Shown here in pieces: positions 8,454 through 19,032 of a DNA stretch of 64,000 nucleotides (position 1 is its first letter; the number at the start of each line of letters is the position of its first letter). The notes under the pieces were generated by a model. It ran no database searches. It was not told where the DNA came from and saw nothing but the letters and a program-made list of their open reading frames with translations. The DNA lies in assembly GCA_004020315.1 (NCBI GenBank), contig SAQG01000005.1, positions 62,001-126,000 on the forward strand, read 5' to 3'. The DNA is from Mesorhizobium sp. (GTDB lineage: Bacteria > Pseudomonadota > Alphaproteobacteria > Rhizobiales > Rhizobiaceae). The position numbers and the translations under genes were made by a program.

Positions 8454-8642
8454 GGGACACGGGAGGAGTGGGCAGCGCCGCCACGGGCCAGCCGCTGCTC
8501 ATGTCAGCCGGTTGCCTTCCCATGAGCCGGTTTCAGCAGCCTGCCTGAGCAGTGAGGGATTTACAGGGCCAACGCCTGGATGGGAACCGGATGTTTTTTG
8601 GCAGGCTCTCGTCAGGACCGGCTGACACGGATTGACGCTACT

Positions 8643-9590
8643 TCATCGCAGCGCCTTCTGGCCGCCAGCGGCGGTGATGACGCCGACGATGATCAGTCCG
8701 GTCAGCAGCAGCCGGACGCCGGCGCTGACGCCGAACGTATTGAGCATGGTCAAAAGCAGCACCAGGAACAGGGCCGCGCCCCAGACGCCCGGCACGTTGG
8801 CCTTGCCGCCGGCCACCGACGTGCCGCCGATGACGACGACAGCGATCGAGGCCAGCAGGTATTCGTTGCCGATATCGACATTGGCGCCACGGAAATAGCC
8901 GGCGAGCAGCGCCCCGTCGAGGCCGCCGAGCGCTCCCGACAGGGTATAAGTGAGGAAACGGACGCGGCCGACCTTGACCCCGGCCAGCCAGGCGGCGCGG
9001 ATGTTCTGGCCGATCGCCAGCACCGAACGGCCATAGATCATGCGCTGCAGCGCGATCGCAGCGCCTATGGTGAACAGCACGGTGAGGATCGCCAGCACCG
9101 GAATGCCCAGAATCTGCCAGTTGGTGAAACTGGCGAAGCCCGGCGGCGGCTTGATCTGCAAGCCGCGGCCATAGCTGATGTCGATCGACTGGATGATGAA
9201 GCTCGCCGATAGCGTGGCGATGATCGGCGGAATGCGCAGCGCCCAGATCAAGAGATAATTGGCGGCGCCGATCGCCATGCCGCTGGCCAGCGCCGCCAGC
9301 AGCCCGACGGCGATCATCGAATCATTGCCGTCCATGACCTTCATCGCGACGGCGCTGGCGAGGCCGATATTGGCGGGTAGCGACAGGTCGACATTGCCCG
9401 GTCCGAGCGTGATGACGAACATCTGGCCGACACCGACGATGACGGTGAAGACGGCGAGCGAAAGGGCTGCCGTGATCATGCCGCCGCCGCCATAGCCGCC
9501 GGTGAAGGCGACCGTCGCCAGCCACACCAGCAGCGCGCCGATGAAGGACCAGATCCAGGGTTTGGCGAGCAGCAATCGCAACGGGGCCAT
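8643..9590 (-). CDS. Ribose-type sugar ABC transporter, permease 2
   Basis: This 315-residue integral membrane protein belongs to the RbsC/AraH (BPD_transp_2) class. Conserved blocks are FVITLGPGNVDLSLPANIGL near the N-terminus and IAVVVIGGTSVAGGKANVPG in the C-terminal half. It is the last gene of the minus-strand sugar-import operon and begins three bases after the stop of the first permease. Two different permeases rather than one duplicated gene suggest a heteromeric channel, as in autoinducer-2 or xylitol-type systems. The sugar is not identifiable. Confidence 0.87.
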   Translation of the reverse strand: MAPLRLLLAKPWIWSFIGALLVWLATVAFTGGYGGGGMITAALSLAVFTVIVGVGQMFVITLGPGNVDLSLPANIGLASAVAMKVMDGNDSMIAVGLLAALASGMAIGAANYLLIWALRIPPIIATLSASFIIQSIDISYGRGLQIKPPPGFASFTNWQILGIPVLAILTVLFTIGAAIALQRMIYGRSVLAIGQNIRAAWLAGVKVGRVRFLTYTLSGALGGLDGALLAGYFRGANVDIGNEYLLASIAVVVIGGTSVAGGKANVPGVWGAALFLVLLLTMLNTFGVSAGVRLLLTGLIIVGVITAAGGQKALR

Positions 9591-9593
9591 CGC

Positions 9594-10574
9594 TCATCTC
9601 TCCCTGCGGCTGATCAGCACCCGGGCCGCCAGCACGATGATGAGGATGGCGCCATTGGCGGCCACCTGCCAATCGGGCGGAATGTGCATGAAGGTCAGCA
9701 GCGGCGAGGCGGCAAGCGCCAGTGTCAGTGCGCCGATCACTGCGCCGATCGGCGACACCCGGCCGCCGACGAATTCGCCGCCGCCGAGGATGACGCCGGC
9801 GATCGCAAGCAGCGTGTAGCCATTGCCGATATTGGCATCGGCCGAGGTGGTGATGCCGATCAAAGCCATGCCGGACAAAACGCCGAACAGACCGGCCAGT
9901 GCGAACAGCACGATCTTGGTCTTGAGCAGCGACCAGCCGGCACGGCTGAGAGCCGCAGCATTGCCGCCCGAGCCGCGCAGGATCACGCCATAGGAGGTGC
10001 GCATCAGCCCGAAATGAACGACCGCGGCGATCAGCAGCGCCGCAATGATCGGAAAGGGAACGAAGGGCGGCTTGACGGCCATGAGCGACAGCAGCCAGTC
10101 CGGCGCCTTGCCGCCGGGCTTCGGCAGGATGAGGATGGCGAGGCCCTGCCAGACAAAACTCATGCCGAGCGTCACGACGATCGAAGGCAGATTGCGCAGA
10201 TGGATCAGCGCGCCGAGCAACGCATAGACGCCGATTGACCCGAGCAGGATCAAGACGCCGACCAGCGGCGCGTCCTTCAGCCACGTCGCCGTGACGCAGC
10301 CGACGAAACCGACGAAGGTGCCGATAGACAGGTCCAGCTCGTTGCCGGCGATGACGAACATCTGCGCGATTGTCGCCAGGGCAATTGGGATCGCCAGGTT
10401 GAGCATCAGGCTGAAGCCGAAATAGCTGATGGCGCGCGGGTTGAGCCAGGCGATCGCCAGCAGCACCAGCACCAGCGACATCGCCGGCAGCAGGCCGCGC
10501 AACAGGCGCGCCCGCGCCAGCGCGCCACGCTCGGAAGAACTCTTGGGACCGGTCTCGACGGGTGCTGCCGTCAT
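9594..10574 (-). CDS. Ribose-type sugar ABC transporter, permease 1
   Basis: This is a 326-residue RbsC-class permease with about eight to ten membrane helices. It shows the family blocks MFVIAGNELDLSIGTFVGF and AGVILGGGEFVGGRVSPIGA. The ATG at 10574 is preferred to an in-frame TTG at 10592, because it lies one base after the ATPase stop. It forms the membrane channel with the second permease, encoded immediately downstream. Confidence 0.87.
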   Translation of the reverse strand: MTAAPVETGPKSSSERGALARARLLRGLLPAMSLVLVLLAIAWLNPRAISYFGFSLMLNLAIPIALATIAQMFVIAGNELDLSIGTFVGFVGCVTATWLKDAPLVGVLILLGSIGVYALLGALIHLRNLPSIVVTLGMSFVWQGLAILILPKPGGKAPDWLLSLMAVKPPFVPFPIIAALLIAAVVHFGLMRTSYGVILRGSGGNAAALSRAGWSLLKTKIVLFALAGLFGVLSGMALIGITTSADANIGNGYTLLAIAGVILGGGEFVGGRVSPIGAVIGALTLALAASPLLTFMHIPPDWQVAANGAILIIVLAARVLISRRER

Positions 10575-10575
10575 C

Positions 10576-12045
10576 TTAGGCCGCGTCGCCAAACGAGGAC
10601 TGGATGATCTTTTCCTCGGTCAGTTCGTCGCGACCAAGGTTGGCGACGATCCGGCCGTTCTTGAAGACATAGATTTTGTGGCAATTGTCGAGCTCTTCGG
10701 TTTCCGTGGTGTACCAGAGGAAGGTGCGGCCGCGGCCAGCCTCTTCGCGCACAAGGTCGTAGACTTCGAGCTTGGTGCCGATATCGACGCCGCGCATCGG
10801 GTCGTCCATCAGCACGATTTTCGCGTCGGAACCGAGCGCTCGGGCAAACAGGGTCTTTTGCTGATTGCCGCCGGACAGCGAGAAGATGTTGTTGTTCATG
10901 TCGGGCGTGCGGATGCCGATCTTTCTTTGCCAAAAGCTTGCGAGTTCGGCTTCGCGTTGCGGCGAGATCAGCAGGCCGTTGCGCAATCGCGCCAGCGAGC
11001 GGATGCCGATGTTTTGCGCAATCGACCATTGCGGAAAAATCCCGTCAGCCTGCCGATCGCCGGCCACCAGCGCCACCGGCGTAGTGACCTCGATGCCGGT
11101 TTTGGCGCGGGCAGCGGCGGCGAAGATCGCCAGCAGCAGGTCCGTCTGTCCATGGCCGGCCAACCCGGCAAGGCCGATGATCTCGCCCGCATGCGCCACC
11201 AGCTCGTTGCCGTCCTGCTGGCGCGCCGGGCGGGCCCGGACCCGCAACGGGCCGGTCTCCGGCTTTTGGGTCGCGATTTCGGCGGCGATCTTCTCACGCG
11301 CTTCCGCTCCACCCATGGTCGTCACCAGCCTGTCGCGATCGAAAGCCTTCGCCGCATCTGACGCAACGATCTTGCCGTCGCGCATCACCACGATGCGGTC
11401 GGCATTCCCGAGCACCTCGCCCAGAACATGCGAGATCAGGATGCAGCTCTTACCCCCAGCGACAAAGCGCCGGACGAAAGCCAGCAACTGGCCGGCCGTA
11501 TGCGCGTCGAGCGAGGATGTCGGCTCGTCGAGGATGACCAGTTCAAGCGGATCCTGTGTTACCGTGAAGGCACGCGCCACCTCGACCATCTGCCGCCTGC
11601 CGATGGAAAGGTCGCTGGCGTTATCGGAGGCGGAGATGCTGTGGCCCGGGAATATCTCGTCGAGCTTGGCCGTGATGAGGTCGGCCGCCTTGCGCCGCCA
11701 ACCGAGGCCGCGCAGCGCCGTGTGATTGATACGCGTGTTCTCGGCAACGCTAAGGTTCGGGCAGAGCGACAGTTCCTGGAACACGCAACGAATGCCGAGC
11801 TGTTGGGCGCGCGGCACCGAATAGCTGTCCTCGATGGAGCCGCGCACCGCGATCCGCCCGCTATCGGGCACAAGCGTGCCCGCCACCATGTGCATGAGCG
11901 TCGACTTGCCCGCGCCATTGTGGCCGACGAGACCGACGCATTCGCCAGCACCAACGTGGAAGTCGACCCCGGCAAGCGCCCTGACGGCGCCGAAACGTTT
12001 TTCGGCGCCGTCCAGCCTGATGATGTCTGCACCGGCATCGGGCAT
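10576..12045 (-). CDS. Ribose-type sugar ABC transporter, twin-cassette ATPase (RbsA/MglA-like)
   Basis: The 489-residue protein has two ABC cassettes. Cassette 1 has Walker [10 protein letters not shown], signature [15 protein letters not shown] and Walker [13 protein letters not shown]. Cassette 2 has the degenerate P-loop region [11 protein letters not shown], signature [14 protein letters not shown] and [16 protein letters not shown]. This asymmetry is usual for sugar-import ATPases, where the second Walker A is poor. The ATG at 12045 begins the protein just before the first cassette ([13 protein letters not shown]); upstream in-frame codons extend into the gap after the binding-protein gene and look non-coding. 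Confidence 0.9.
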   Translation of the reverse strand: MPDAGADIIRLDGAEKRFGAVRALAGVDFHVGAGECVGLVGHNGAGKSTLMHMVAGTLVPDSGRIAVRGSIEDSYSVPRAQQLGIRCVFQELSLCPNLSVAENTRINHTALRGLGWRRKAADLITAKLDEIFPGHSISASDNASDLSIGRRQMVEVARAFTVTQDPLELVILDEPTSSLDAHTAGQLLAFVRRFVAGGKSCILISHVLGEVLGNADRIVVMRDGKIVASDAAKAFDRDRLVTTMGGAEAREKIAAEIATQKPETGPLRVRARPARQQDGNELVAHAGEIIGLAGLAGHGQTDLLLAIFAAAARAKTGIEVTTPVALVAGDRQADGIFPQWSIAQNIGIRSLARLRNGLLISPQREAELASFWQRKIGIRTPDMNNNIFSLSGGNQQKTLFARALGSDAKIVLMDDPMRGVDIGTKLEVYDLVREEAGRGRTFLWYTTETEELDNCHKIYVFKNGRIVANLGRDELTEEKIIQSSFGDAA

Positions 12046-12094
12046 CGCTAGCGATATCCGGTCGGCGATGCGTGCGGCATCGAATGTGCTATGG

Positions 12095-13108
12095 TCACTT
12101 GATGTTGGCTTTAATCGCCGCGATGGCGTCTTCCTGCGTGTATTCGTGGCTGGCGACGCCGCCCTTGGGGATTTTCGGCAGCGCAGCCTCGAAGGTATCC
12201 TGGGTGAAGGCGAGGTATGGCACCAAGAGGTCATGTGGCACGTCCGTGCGGCCGTCGAGCACCTGCTGCGCCACCCAGAAGGCCAGCGACGACACGCCCG
12301 GCGCGATGGACGCCGACCAGGTCTGGTAGCCGTCCTTGTCCTTCTGTTCCTTCCACCATTGCAATTCGTCCTGACGGTTGCCCATGATGATCGTCGGACG
12401 CGGCTTGCCGGCGGCGGCGAAGGCCTGTGCCGCGCCATAGCCGTCGCCGCCCTGATCGACGACGCCGACAATTTCCGGCAGCGACGGCAGGATCGTCGCG
12501 ACCGCCTTCTGCGCTGTGGTCTGATCCCAGTCGCCGGTCACCGAACCGACGATCTTGAACTCGGGATGGGCAGCGACGCCCTCCAGAATTCCGGCATGGA
12601 TGGCGTCATCGATCGACGTGCCAGCAAGACCGCGGATTTCCAGCAGATTGCCGCCCTCGGGATGGAACTTGGCCATCTGCTCGACTTGCTGCCTGCCCAT
12701 GTCCTTGAAGTCGACGACCACGCGGTAGGCGCAGGGTTCGGTGACGATGCCGTCGAAGGAGACAACGACGATGCCCGCATCGCAGGCCTGCTTGACGGCA
12801 CCGTTGAGCGCGTCCGGCGAAGCGGCGTTGATGACGATCGCGTCATAGCCTTGCAGGATCAGGTTCTGGACCTGGGCTGCCTGGGTCGGCACCTCCTTGT
12901 CGGCCGTCGTGAAGATGTCCGCGGCTGCGACAATTCCGTCGGCGACCGCTTTCTTCGTGACGATGGCATAGCTGTCGAGCATCGCCTGCCGCCACGAATT
13001 ACCGGCATAATTGTTGGAAAAGGCGATCTTCTTGTCGCTGGTGTCGGCCAGCGCGGTGCCCGAGGCGAGCATCGCCGCGAACGCACCTAAAACGAATATC
13101 TTCTTCAT
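12095..13108 (-). CDS. Ribose-type sugar ABC transporter, periplasmic binding protein
   Basis: This 337-residue LacI/RbsB-fold binding protein (Peripla_BP_4 class) has a typical signal peptide, [22 protein letters not shown] very strong GGGAGGAG ribosome site precedes the ATG. Binding-fold landmarks include [20 protein letters not shown] and [15 protein letters not shown]. It is the first gene of the importer operon and is divergent from the glucoamylase operon, with about 200 bases between. That suggests the imported sugar may be an alpha-glucoside or glucan fragment, but this is inference from position. Confidence 0.9.
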   Translation of the reverse strand: MKKIFVLGAFAAMLASGTALADTSDKKIAFSNNYAGNSWRQAMLDSYAIVTKKAVADGIVAAADIFTTADKEVPTQAAQVQNLILQGYDAIVINAASPDALNGAVKQACDAGIVVVSFDGIVTEPCAYRVVVDFKDMGRQQVEQMAKFHPEGGNLLEIRGLAGTSIDDAIHAGILEGVAAHPEFKIVGSVTGDWDQTTAQKAVATILPSLPEIVGVVDQGGDGYGAAQAFAAAGKPRPTIIMGNRQDELQWWKEQKDKDGYQTWSASIAPGVSSLAFWVAQQVLDGRTDVPHDLLVPYLAFTQDTFEAALPKIPKGGVASHEYTQEDAIAAIKANIK

Positions 13109-13312
13109 GTCATACTCCTCCCATGGATTGCTGGTCTTACTGATGGCTGATGGCTAATATGCTCACAACGCTGTTTTTTATCTATTATCAGACAAATGCA
13201 GATAGGCGGCAAGCTGTCAACAGCAATCCACGGCCGACGATCAACTTGGGGTTCAATCATTGAAACGGGTTCGGCCCCTGGTCTAGGGGTGGGGCAGGAG
13301 ACTGAGATCAAG

Positions 13313-15721
13313 ATGGCAGCGACGTCGACTGATGCGCTGGGCGCCCCCGGAATTCCGGCGCGCTGGACGTCAAGCGCCAAGAGCGGCGTCGGAACCGCGC
13401 TTTCGCCGGCCTGCCCTATCTGGTTCACGATCAGCCACGGCATTCTCAACGAGGTCTATTACCCCAGCCTCGACAGAGCCTGCACCCGCGACATGGGGCT
13501 GGTCGTCACCGGCCCCGGCGGTTATTTCTCGGAAGAGAAGCGCGATGCCGTGCACAGCGTCGAGCCGTTCGAGGATGGGGTGCCCGCCTACAGGCTGGTC
13601 AACACCGCCGCCGACGGCACCTACCGGATCGAAAAGCGCATCGTTACGGATCCAGAACGTCCCGCTTTGCTGCAAGAAATGAGCTTCGCGCTCCAGAGGG
13701 GCACGGTTGCCGACCACAGGGTCTACGCACTGCTGGCGCCGCATCTCGTCAACGCCGGTATGGGTAACACCGCCTGGGTTGGCGACTACGAGGGGAAGCC
13801 TGTCCTGTTTGCATCCGGACGTGGCGTCTGCCTGGCGCTCGCCTCGTCGCTGCCCTGGGGAGCATGCTCGGCTGGCTATGTCGGTGTCTCCGACGGCTGG
13901 CAACAACTCCATCGCGACGGCCGACTCGACCCGGCCTGCCACAGGGCCGAGAACGGCAATGTCGCGCTGACCGGCGAGATCAGCTTTTCGGCAGCGAACC
14001 CGAAGGTCCTGCTGGCGCTGGGTTTCGGAACGACGCCGCAAGAGGCGGCGGAAAATGCTTTCGCCAGCCTGAAGCGAGGCTTCGAGCCCACAGCCAAATC
14101 CTATGTCGAAAAATGGCGGGATTGGCAGGCTAGTTTGCTGCCGCTGGACCGGCATGTAGCAGGGACCAACAGCTATCGCGTCAGCGCGGCGGTTCTGGCG
14201 ACGCACCGGTCATCCGCCGGTGCAGCCGTCGCCAGCCTGTCGATTCCCTGGGGCTTCAGCAAGGGCGACGACGATCTTGGCGGCTATCATCTGGTCTGGC
14301 CGCGCGATCTGGTCGAAACCGCAGGCGGCTTCCTGGCCGCCGGTGATCCGGCGCAAGCGCTTGATATCCTCGCCTATCTCCGCTCCATCCAGCAGCCAGA
14401 CGGTCATTGGCCGCAGAACGCCTGGCTTGACGGATCGGCCTATTGGCCGGGCATCCAGATGGACGAATGCGCCTTTCCGCTGCTGCTCGCCGACGCTCTG
14501 CGCCGGGCTGGGCATCTGCCGCGCGCCAGGCTGCTCGCCTTCATGCCGATGATCGAGCGCGCCGCTGCTTACGTCGTGCGCAATGGTCCGGTCACCGGCG
14601 AAGATCGCTGGGAAGAGGATGCCGGCTACAGCCCATTCACGCTGGCCGTCGAGATCGCCGCACTGCTGGCTGCAGCGGACATGTTCGACGCCAGCGGGAA
14701 AGCAGAGCCGGCAAACTATCTGCGTGAAACCGCCGATGTCTGGAACGACCAGATCGAGCGCTGGACCTATGTCACCGGCACTCCGCTCGGGGAAGAGATC
14801 GGCGTCGAAGGCTACTACGTCCGCATCGCGCCGCCCGACACCGCCGGCGCGGCGTCGCCGAAGGACGGCTATGTCCCGATCAAGAATCGGCCGCCTGACG
14901 ATACAGACCGGCCGGCCGAGGCGATCGTCAGCCCGGATGCGCTGGCGCTCGTCCGCTTCGGCCTCAGGGCCGCCGACGATCCGCGCATCGTCGACACCGT
15001 CAAAATCATCGATGCACGGCTGCGCTGCGACCTGCCGCAAGGGCCGGTCTGGTATCGCTATATCGGCGACGGCTATGGCGAACATGCCGACGGCGCCCCT
15101 TTCGACGGGACCGGCCAGGGCCGGCCGTGGCCGCTGCTGGTCGGCGAGCGGGCCCATTATGAACTGGCGGCGGGGCACAAGGACAAGGCAGCGAGCCTGC
15201 TCAAGACGTTTGAAGGCTCGGCCGGGCCCGGCGGCCTGCTTCCGGAGCAGGTCTGGGATGGCCCCGACATGCCGGAACACGAACTGCGGCACGGTGGACC
15301 GTCGGGCAGCGCCATGCCGCTGGTCTGGGCGCATTCGGAGCATATCAAGCTGCTGCGTTCGCTCAGCGACGGCGCCGTCTTCGACATGCCGCCGCAAGGC
15401 GTGAAGCGCTACATCGAGGACAGGACCGTGGCGCCGCGCCGGACATGGCGCTTCAACCACAAGGTCCGCACCATGCCCGCCGGCAAGACGCTGCGCGTCG
15501 AACTGCTGACGCGGGCGGTGGTTCATTGGAGCAGCGACGATTGGGCGACCATCCATGACGCCGAGACGATCGAGAATGCCTTCGGCATCCATCTCACGGA
15601 CCTGCCCGTTGCCGATCTTCCGCCGGGTAATACGTTCGTCTTTACTTTTTTCTGGTCCGATGCCGGCCGTTGGGAGAATGTCGACTTTTCCATCGGCATC
15701 GACAAGCTGGACAACCAGTAG
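13313..15721 (+). CDS. GH15 glucoamylase (glucan 1,4-alpha-glucosidase)
   Basis: The protein has 802 residues and would release glucose from the non-reducing ends of alpha-glucans. An N-terminal glucodextranase-like beta-sandwich domain (about residues 1-270) precedes the (alpha/alpha)6 catalytic domain. Conserved features are YHLVWPRDLVETAG, the general acid region RWEEDAGYSPFT and the general base Glu in LPEQVWDG. No signal peptide is evident from the ATG at 13313, so it may act on cytoplasmic glycogen or trehalose-like glucans. A further in-frame ATG at 13196 lies in probable promoter DNA and is rejected. The downstream genes would channel the glucose into the pentose phosphate pathway. 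Confidence 0.9.
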   Translation: MAATSTDALGAPGIPARWTSSAKSGVGTALSPACPIWFTISHGILNEVYYPSLDRACTRDMGLVVTGPGGYFSEEKRDAVHSVEPFEDGVPAYRLVNTAADGTYRIEKRIVTDPERPALLQEMSFALQRGTVADHRVYALLAPHLVNAGMGNTAWVGDYEGKPVLFASGRGVCLALASSLPWGACSAGYVGVSDGWQQLHRDGRLDPACHRAENGNVALTGEISFSAANPKVLLALGFGTTPQEAAENAFASLKRGFEPTAKSYVEKWRDWQASLLPLDRHVAGTNSYRVSAAVLATHRSSAGAAVASLSIPWGFSKGDDDLGGYHLVWPRDLVETAGGFLAAGDPAQALDILAYLRSIQQPDGHWPQNAWLDGSAYWPGIQMDECAFPLLLADALRRAGHLPRARLLAFMPMIERAAAYVVRNGPVTGEDRWEEDAGYSPFTLAVEIAALLAAADMFDASGKAEPANYLRETADVWNDQIERWTYVTGTPLGEEIGVEGYYVRIAPPDTAGAASPKDGYVPIKNRPPDDTDRPAEAIVSPDALALVRFGLRAADDPRIVDTVKIIDARLRCDLPQGPVWYRYIGDGYGEHADGAPFDGTGQGRPWPLLVGERAHYELAAGHKDKAASLLKTFEGSAGPGGLLPEQVWDGPDMPEHELRHGGPSGSAMPLVWAHSEHIKLLRSLSDGAVFDMPPQGVKRYIEDRTVAPRRTWRFNHKVRTMPAGKTLRVELLTRAVVHWSSDDWATIHDAETIENAFGIHLTDLPVADLPPGNTFVFTFFWSDAGRWENVDFSIGIDKLDNQ

Positions 15722-15754
15722 ATCTTCTATCCCTCAAGAACCAGGACGAGAAAC

Positions 15755-16771
15755 ATGCAGATCGGAATGATGGGACTGGGCAGGATGGGCGCCAACATGG
15801 TTCGGCGCCTGCTGCGCGATGGCCATGAATGCGTGGTCTACGACATCAACCCGGCCAGCGTTGAAGCCCTTGTGACGGCTGGCGCGATCGGAGCGGCTTC
15901 GATGGAGGAGTTCGTCGGCAAGCTGACTAAGCCGCGCAGCGCCTGGCTGATGCTGCCGGCGGCGATCACCAGCCGGATCGTCGACCAGGTGGCCGACCTG
16001 ATGGAGCCGGGCGACATCATCATCGACGGCGGCAATTCCTATTATCACGAGGCTGTCGACCACGCAGCGCGCCTGGCATTGAAAGGGCTGAGCTATGTCG
16101 ATGTCGGCACCAGCGGCGGCGTCTGGGGCCTCGAGCGTGGCTATTGCCTGATGATCGGCGGCCCCGACAGCGCGGTCCAGCATCTCGATCCGGTCTTTGC
16201 CACCCTGGCGCCGGGCGCCGACGCCGGAGGGCCCGCCCCCGGCAAGGATGCCGGAACGGCCCCCTTCGGCTATCTCCACTGCGGGCCTAGCGGCGCCGGT
16301 CATTTCGTCAAGATGGTCCACAACGGCATCGAGTACGGCGTCATGGCCGCCTATGCCGAGGGCATGAACATCCTGAAGTCGGCGAATGCGGGCAAGAGAC
16401 AGCGGACGGCCGACGCTGAAACCAGTCCATTGGAAAACCCTCAATACTACCAGTTCGACATCGATATCGCCCAGGTTGCCGAGGTCTGGCGGCATGGCAG
16501 CGTCATCGGCTCTTGGCTGCTCGACCTCACGGCGGGCGTATTGAAGGCCGATTCGGGGCTGACGCAGTTTGGCGGACGGGTTTCGGATTCCGGCGAAGGC
16601 CGCTGGACGCTGAAGGCGGCGATCGACACCGGCGTGCCGGCGCCGGTTCTGTCCTCGGCCCTGTTCGACCGGTTCTCCTCGCAAGGCGAATCCGAATTCG
16701 CCGACAAGCTGCTGTCCGCCATGCGCTATGCCTTCGGCGGCCATGTCGAAAAGCCGAAGACCGGCTCGTGA
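15755..16771 (+). CDS. gnd: 6-phosphogluconate dehydrogenase, decarboxylating, short form
   Basis: This 338-residue enzyme oxidises and decarboxylates 6-phosphogluconate to ribulose 5-phosphate. The dinucleotide-binding start is [17 protein letters not shown]. The substrate loop [19 protein letters not shown] and the catalytic Lys/Asn motif [10 protein letters not shown] are intact. At about 340 residues it belongs to the short YqeC/GndA class rather than the 470-residue E. coli form, so NAD preference is plausible but not shown. It sits 33 bases after the glucoamylase gene and 16 bases before zwf. Confidence 0.9.
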   Translation: MQIGMMGLGRMGANMVRRLLRDGHECVVYDINPASVEALVTAGAIGAASMEEFVGKLTKPRSAWLMLPAAITSRIVDQVADLMEPGDIIIDGGNSYYHEAVDHAARLALKGLSYVDVGTSGGVWGLERGYCLMIGGPDSAVQHLDPVFATLAPGADAGGPAPGKDAGTAPFGYLHCGPSGAGHFVKMVHNGIEYGVMAAYAEGMNILKSANAGKRQRTADAETSPLENPQYYQFDIDIAQVAEVWRHGSVIGSWLLDLTAGVLKADSGLTQFGGRVSDSGEGRWTLKAAIDTGVPAPVLSSALFDRFSSQGESEFADKLLSAMRYAFGGHVEKPKTGS

Positions 16772-16787
16772 CGGGGAAGGCACGCTC

Positions 16788-18164
16788 ATGAACCAGGAGC
16801 AGTCCGACACGCTGGTGCTTTTCGGGGCGACCGGCGACCTTGCCCACAAGAAAATCTTCCCCGCACTTTACGCCATGGTCTACAAGGGAACGCTGACGGA
16901 GCCGGTGATCGGCGTCGCTTTCGACCCCTGGGACCTGGAGCAGTTGCAGGCGCGCGCTCGCGACGGCATCGTCAAGGCCATTGGCACAGTCGACGAAAAA
17001 ATCTTCGCGAAACTTGCCTCGCTGCTTCGTTATGTCAGCGGCGACTACCGTAGCGCTTCGACTTTCGAGAAGCTGAAAAGCGCGCTGGGAACCGCGCAGC
17101 ACCCGTTGCACTATCTGGCGGTGCCGCCGACCATGTTCGAGACGGTCATCCAGGGGCTGGAACAGTCGGGCGCCGCCCACGGCGCGCGTCTGATGGTGGA
17201 AAAGCCTTTCGGTCACGATCTGCAATCGGCGCGCTGGCTGAACCGGGTCCTGCACCTGGTGTTCGACGAGCAGTCGATCTTTCGCATCGACCATTATCTC
17301 GGCAAGGAGGCGATCCAGAACCTGCTCTATTTCCGCTTCGCCAATTCCTTTCTCGAGCCGATCTGGAACCGCAATTTCGTCGAGAGCGTGCAGATCACCA
17401 TGGCCGAGGATTTCGGCGTCGAAGGCCGCGGCCGCTTCTACGACGAGGTAGGCTGCATCCGCGACGTCATCGAGAACCATCTGCTCAACATTCTGCTGCT
17501 GCTTGCCATGGAGCCGCCCGTCGGCCGCTCGGCCGACGATCTGATCGACGAGAAGGTGCAGGTGCTGAGGGCGATCCGGACGCTGACCAAAGACGATGTC
17601 GTGCGCGGCCAATTCAAAGGCTATCTCAACGAGCCGGGCGTCGCGCCAAACTCGCCGGTCGAGACCTTCGCTGCGGTGCGTTTCTTCGTCGACACATGGC
17701 GGTGGCAGGATGTGCCCTTCTTCATCCGCGCCGGGAAATCACTGCCGGTGCACGCCACCGAGGTCATTGTCCGGCTGAAGCGGCCGCCGCTCGACGTCTT
17801 CGACCCGATCAAACCTGGCGACGCCAACTACGTGCGCTTCCGCATCGACCCGCAGGTAGCGATCTCGATCGGCGCCCAGCGCAAGGCCGCCGGTGACGAC
17901 ATGATCGGCGAGCAGGTCGAACTGACGGCGCTCGACGACAGCAAGGGCGACATGCCGCCCTATGAGCGGCTGATCGGCGACGCCATGAACGGCAACGGCC
18001 AGTTGTTCACCCGCCAGGATGCCAGCGAACTCGCCTGGCGGATCGTCGGCCCGGTGCTCGGCGACACCACGCCGCCTCACCCTTATGAGCCGGGGACATG
18101 GGGCCCTGCCGAAGCGATGACCGGATTCGGACCGCCGAACGGCTGGATCAATCCGGCAAAATGA
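16788..18164 (+). CDS. zwf: Glucose-6-phosphate 1-dehydrogenase
   Basis: The 458-residue enzyme converts glucose 6-phosphate to 6-phosphogluconolactone. The nucleotide-binding motif [14 protein letters not shown] and the active-site motif [14 protein letters not shown] are intact. The ATG at 16788 is chosen because homology starts there ([17 protein letters not shown]). It lies between gnd and the glucokinase remnant, so it acts in a compact oxidative pentose phosphate cassette fed by the glucoamylase. No 6-phosphogluconolactonase gene is in the window; that step would have to be encoded elsewhere. Confidence 0.93.
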   Translation: MNQEQSDTLVLFGATGDLAHKKIFPALYAMVYKGTLTEPVIGVAFDPWDLEQLQARARDGIVKAIGTVDEKIFAKLASLLRYVSGDYRSASTFEKLKSALGTAQHPLHYLAVPPTMFETVIQGLEQSGAAHGARLMVEKPFGHDLQSARWLNRVLHLVFDEQSIFRIDHYLGKEAIQNLLYFRFANSFLEPIWNRNFVESVQITMAEDFGVEGRGRFYDEVGCIRDVIENHLLNILLLLAMEPPVGRSADDLIDEKVQVLRAIRTLTKDDVVRGQFKGYLNEPGVAPNSPVETFAAVRFFVDTWRWQDVPFFIRAGKSLPVHATEVIVRLKRPPLDVFDPIKPGDANYVRFRIDPQVAISIGAQRKAAGDDMIGEQVELTALDDSKGDMPPYERLIGDAMNGNGQLFTRQDASELAWRIVGPVLGDTTPPHPYEPGTWGPAEAMTGFGPPNGWINPAK

Positions 18165-18181
18165 ACTCGAGAGGCGACGCA

Positions 18182-18885
18182 ATGGCCAAAGTGGCGAAGA
18201 AGTCTGCACCGGTCAGCGAAAAGATCGTGCTTGCGATCGATATTGGCGGCTCCCATGTCAAGATCCTCACCAGCGCCGGCGGCGAGGAGCGCAGAACCGA
18301 TTCCGGACCCGGCCTGACGCCGCAGCAGATGATCGCGGCCGTGCAGACGCTCGCCGATGGCTTGCCCTACGACGTCATCTCGATGGGTTATCCCGGCCCG
18401 GTGCACCACAACAGGCCGCTGACCGACCCCGCCAACCTCGGAAAGGGCTGGGTCGGACAGACTTCGCAACGCAGTTCGGCAAGCCGGTGAAGGTGATCAA
18501 CGACGCGTTGATGCAGGCCGTCGGCAGCTACGAAGGCGGGCGCATGCTGTTCCTGGGTCTGGGAACGGGCCTGGGTGCTGCGATGATCGTCGACAACGTC
18601 GCCCAGCCGATGGAACTCGCGCATCTTCCCTACAAGAAGGGCGGCAGCTTCGAGGACTATGTCGGCGAACGCGGCCTTGAGAAGCGCGGCAAGAAGAAAT
18701 GGCGCAAACACGTCTTCGACGTCGTCGAGCGGCTGCGCGCCGCCATGCAGCCTGACTATGTGGTCATCGGCGGCGGCAATATCGACAAACTCGACGAATT
18801 GCCTGCCGGTTGCAGACGTGGCGACAACACACGCGCGTTCAAAGGGGGATTTCGACTGTGGCGCGACAAATCCCTGATTGTCTGA
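18182..18885 (+). pseudogene. ppgK: Polyphosphate glucokinase (ROK family), disrupted by a frameshift
   Basis: The reading frame from ATG 18182 gives the ROK phosphate motif AIDIGGSHVKI and continues to LGKGWVG, then hits a stop at 18488-18490. Homology continues in another frame from about 18463 (FATQFGKPVKVINDALMQA, then LFLGLGTGLGAAMIVD) to the typical C-terminus VVIGGGNIDKLDELPAG...FKGGFRLW, ending at 18885. A one-base loss (or two-base gain) near 18456-18463 explains this. If restored, the enzyme would be about 234 residues and would phosphorylate glucose using polyphosphate or ATP, linking the glucoamylase to zwf. It could be a real pseudogene or a sequencing error; no slippery site was seen. 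Confidence 0.85.
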
Positions 18886-19032
18886 TATTATGGACGTGTG
18901 GGTTCAGACCTGTTGATCCGACCACGCCGTTAGTATTGTTGTTCAAATTAATGGGCGACGTGGTCCGGCGTCATTGCGTTACGCGAATTTGCCGACTAGG
19001 AAGTCTGCGACCCCACGGACGGAGAAAATAGA

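Noticed and set aside
13196..13312. Upstream N-terminal extension of glucoamylase
   Set aside because: It lies in the divergent promoter region, with no ribosome site and no similarity to the family.
18182..18885. Programmed frameshift in the glucokinase gene
   Set aside because: No slippery heptamer, stimulating stem-loop or internal ribosome site was found at the junction. A deletion or sequencing error is simpler.
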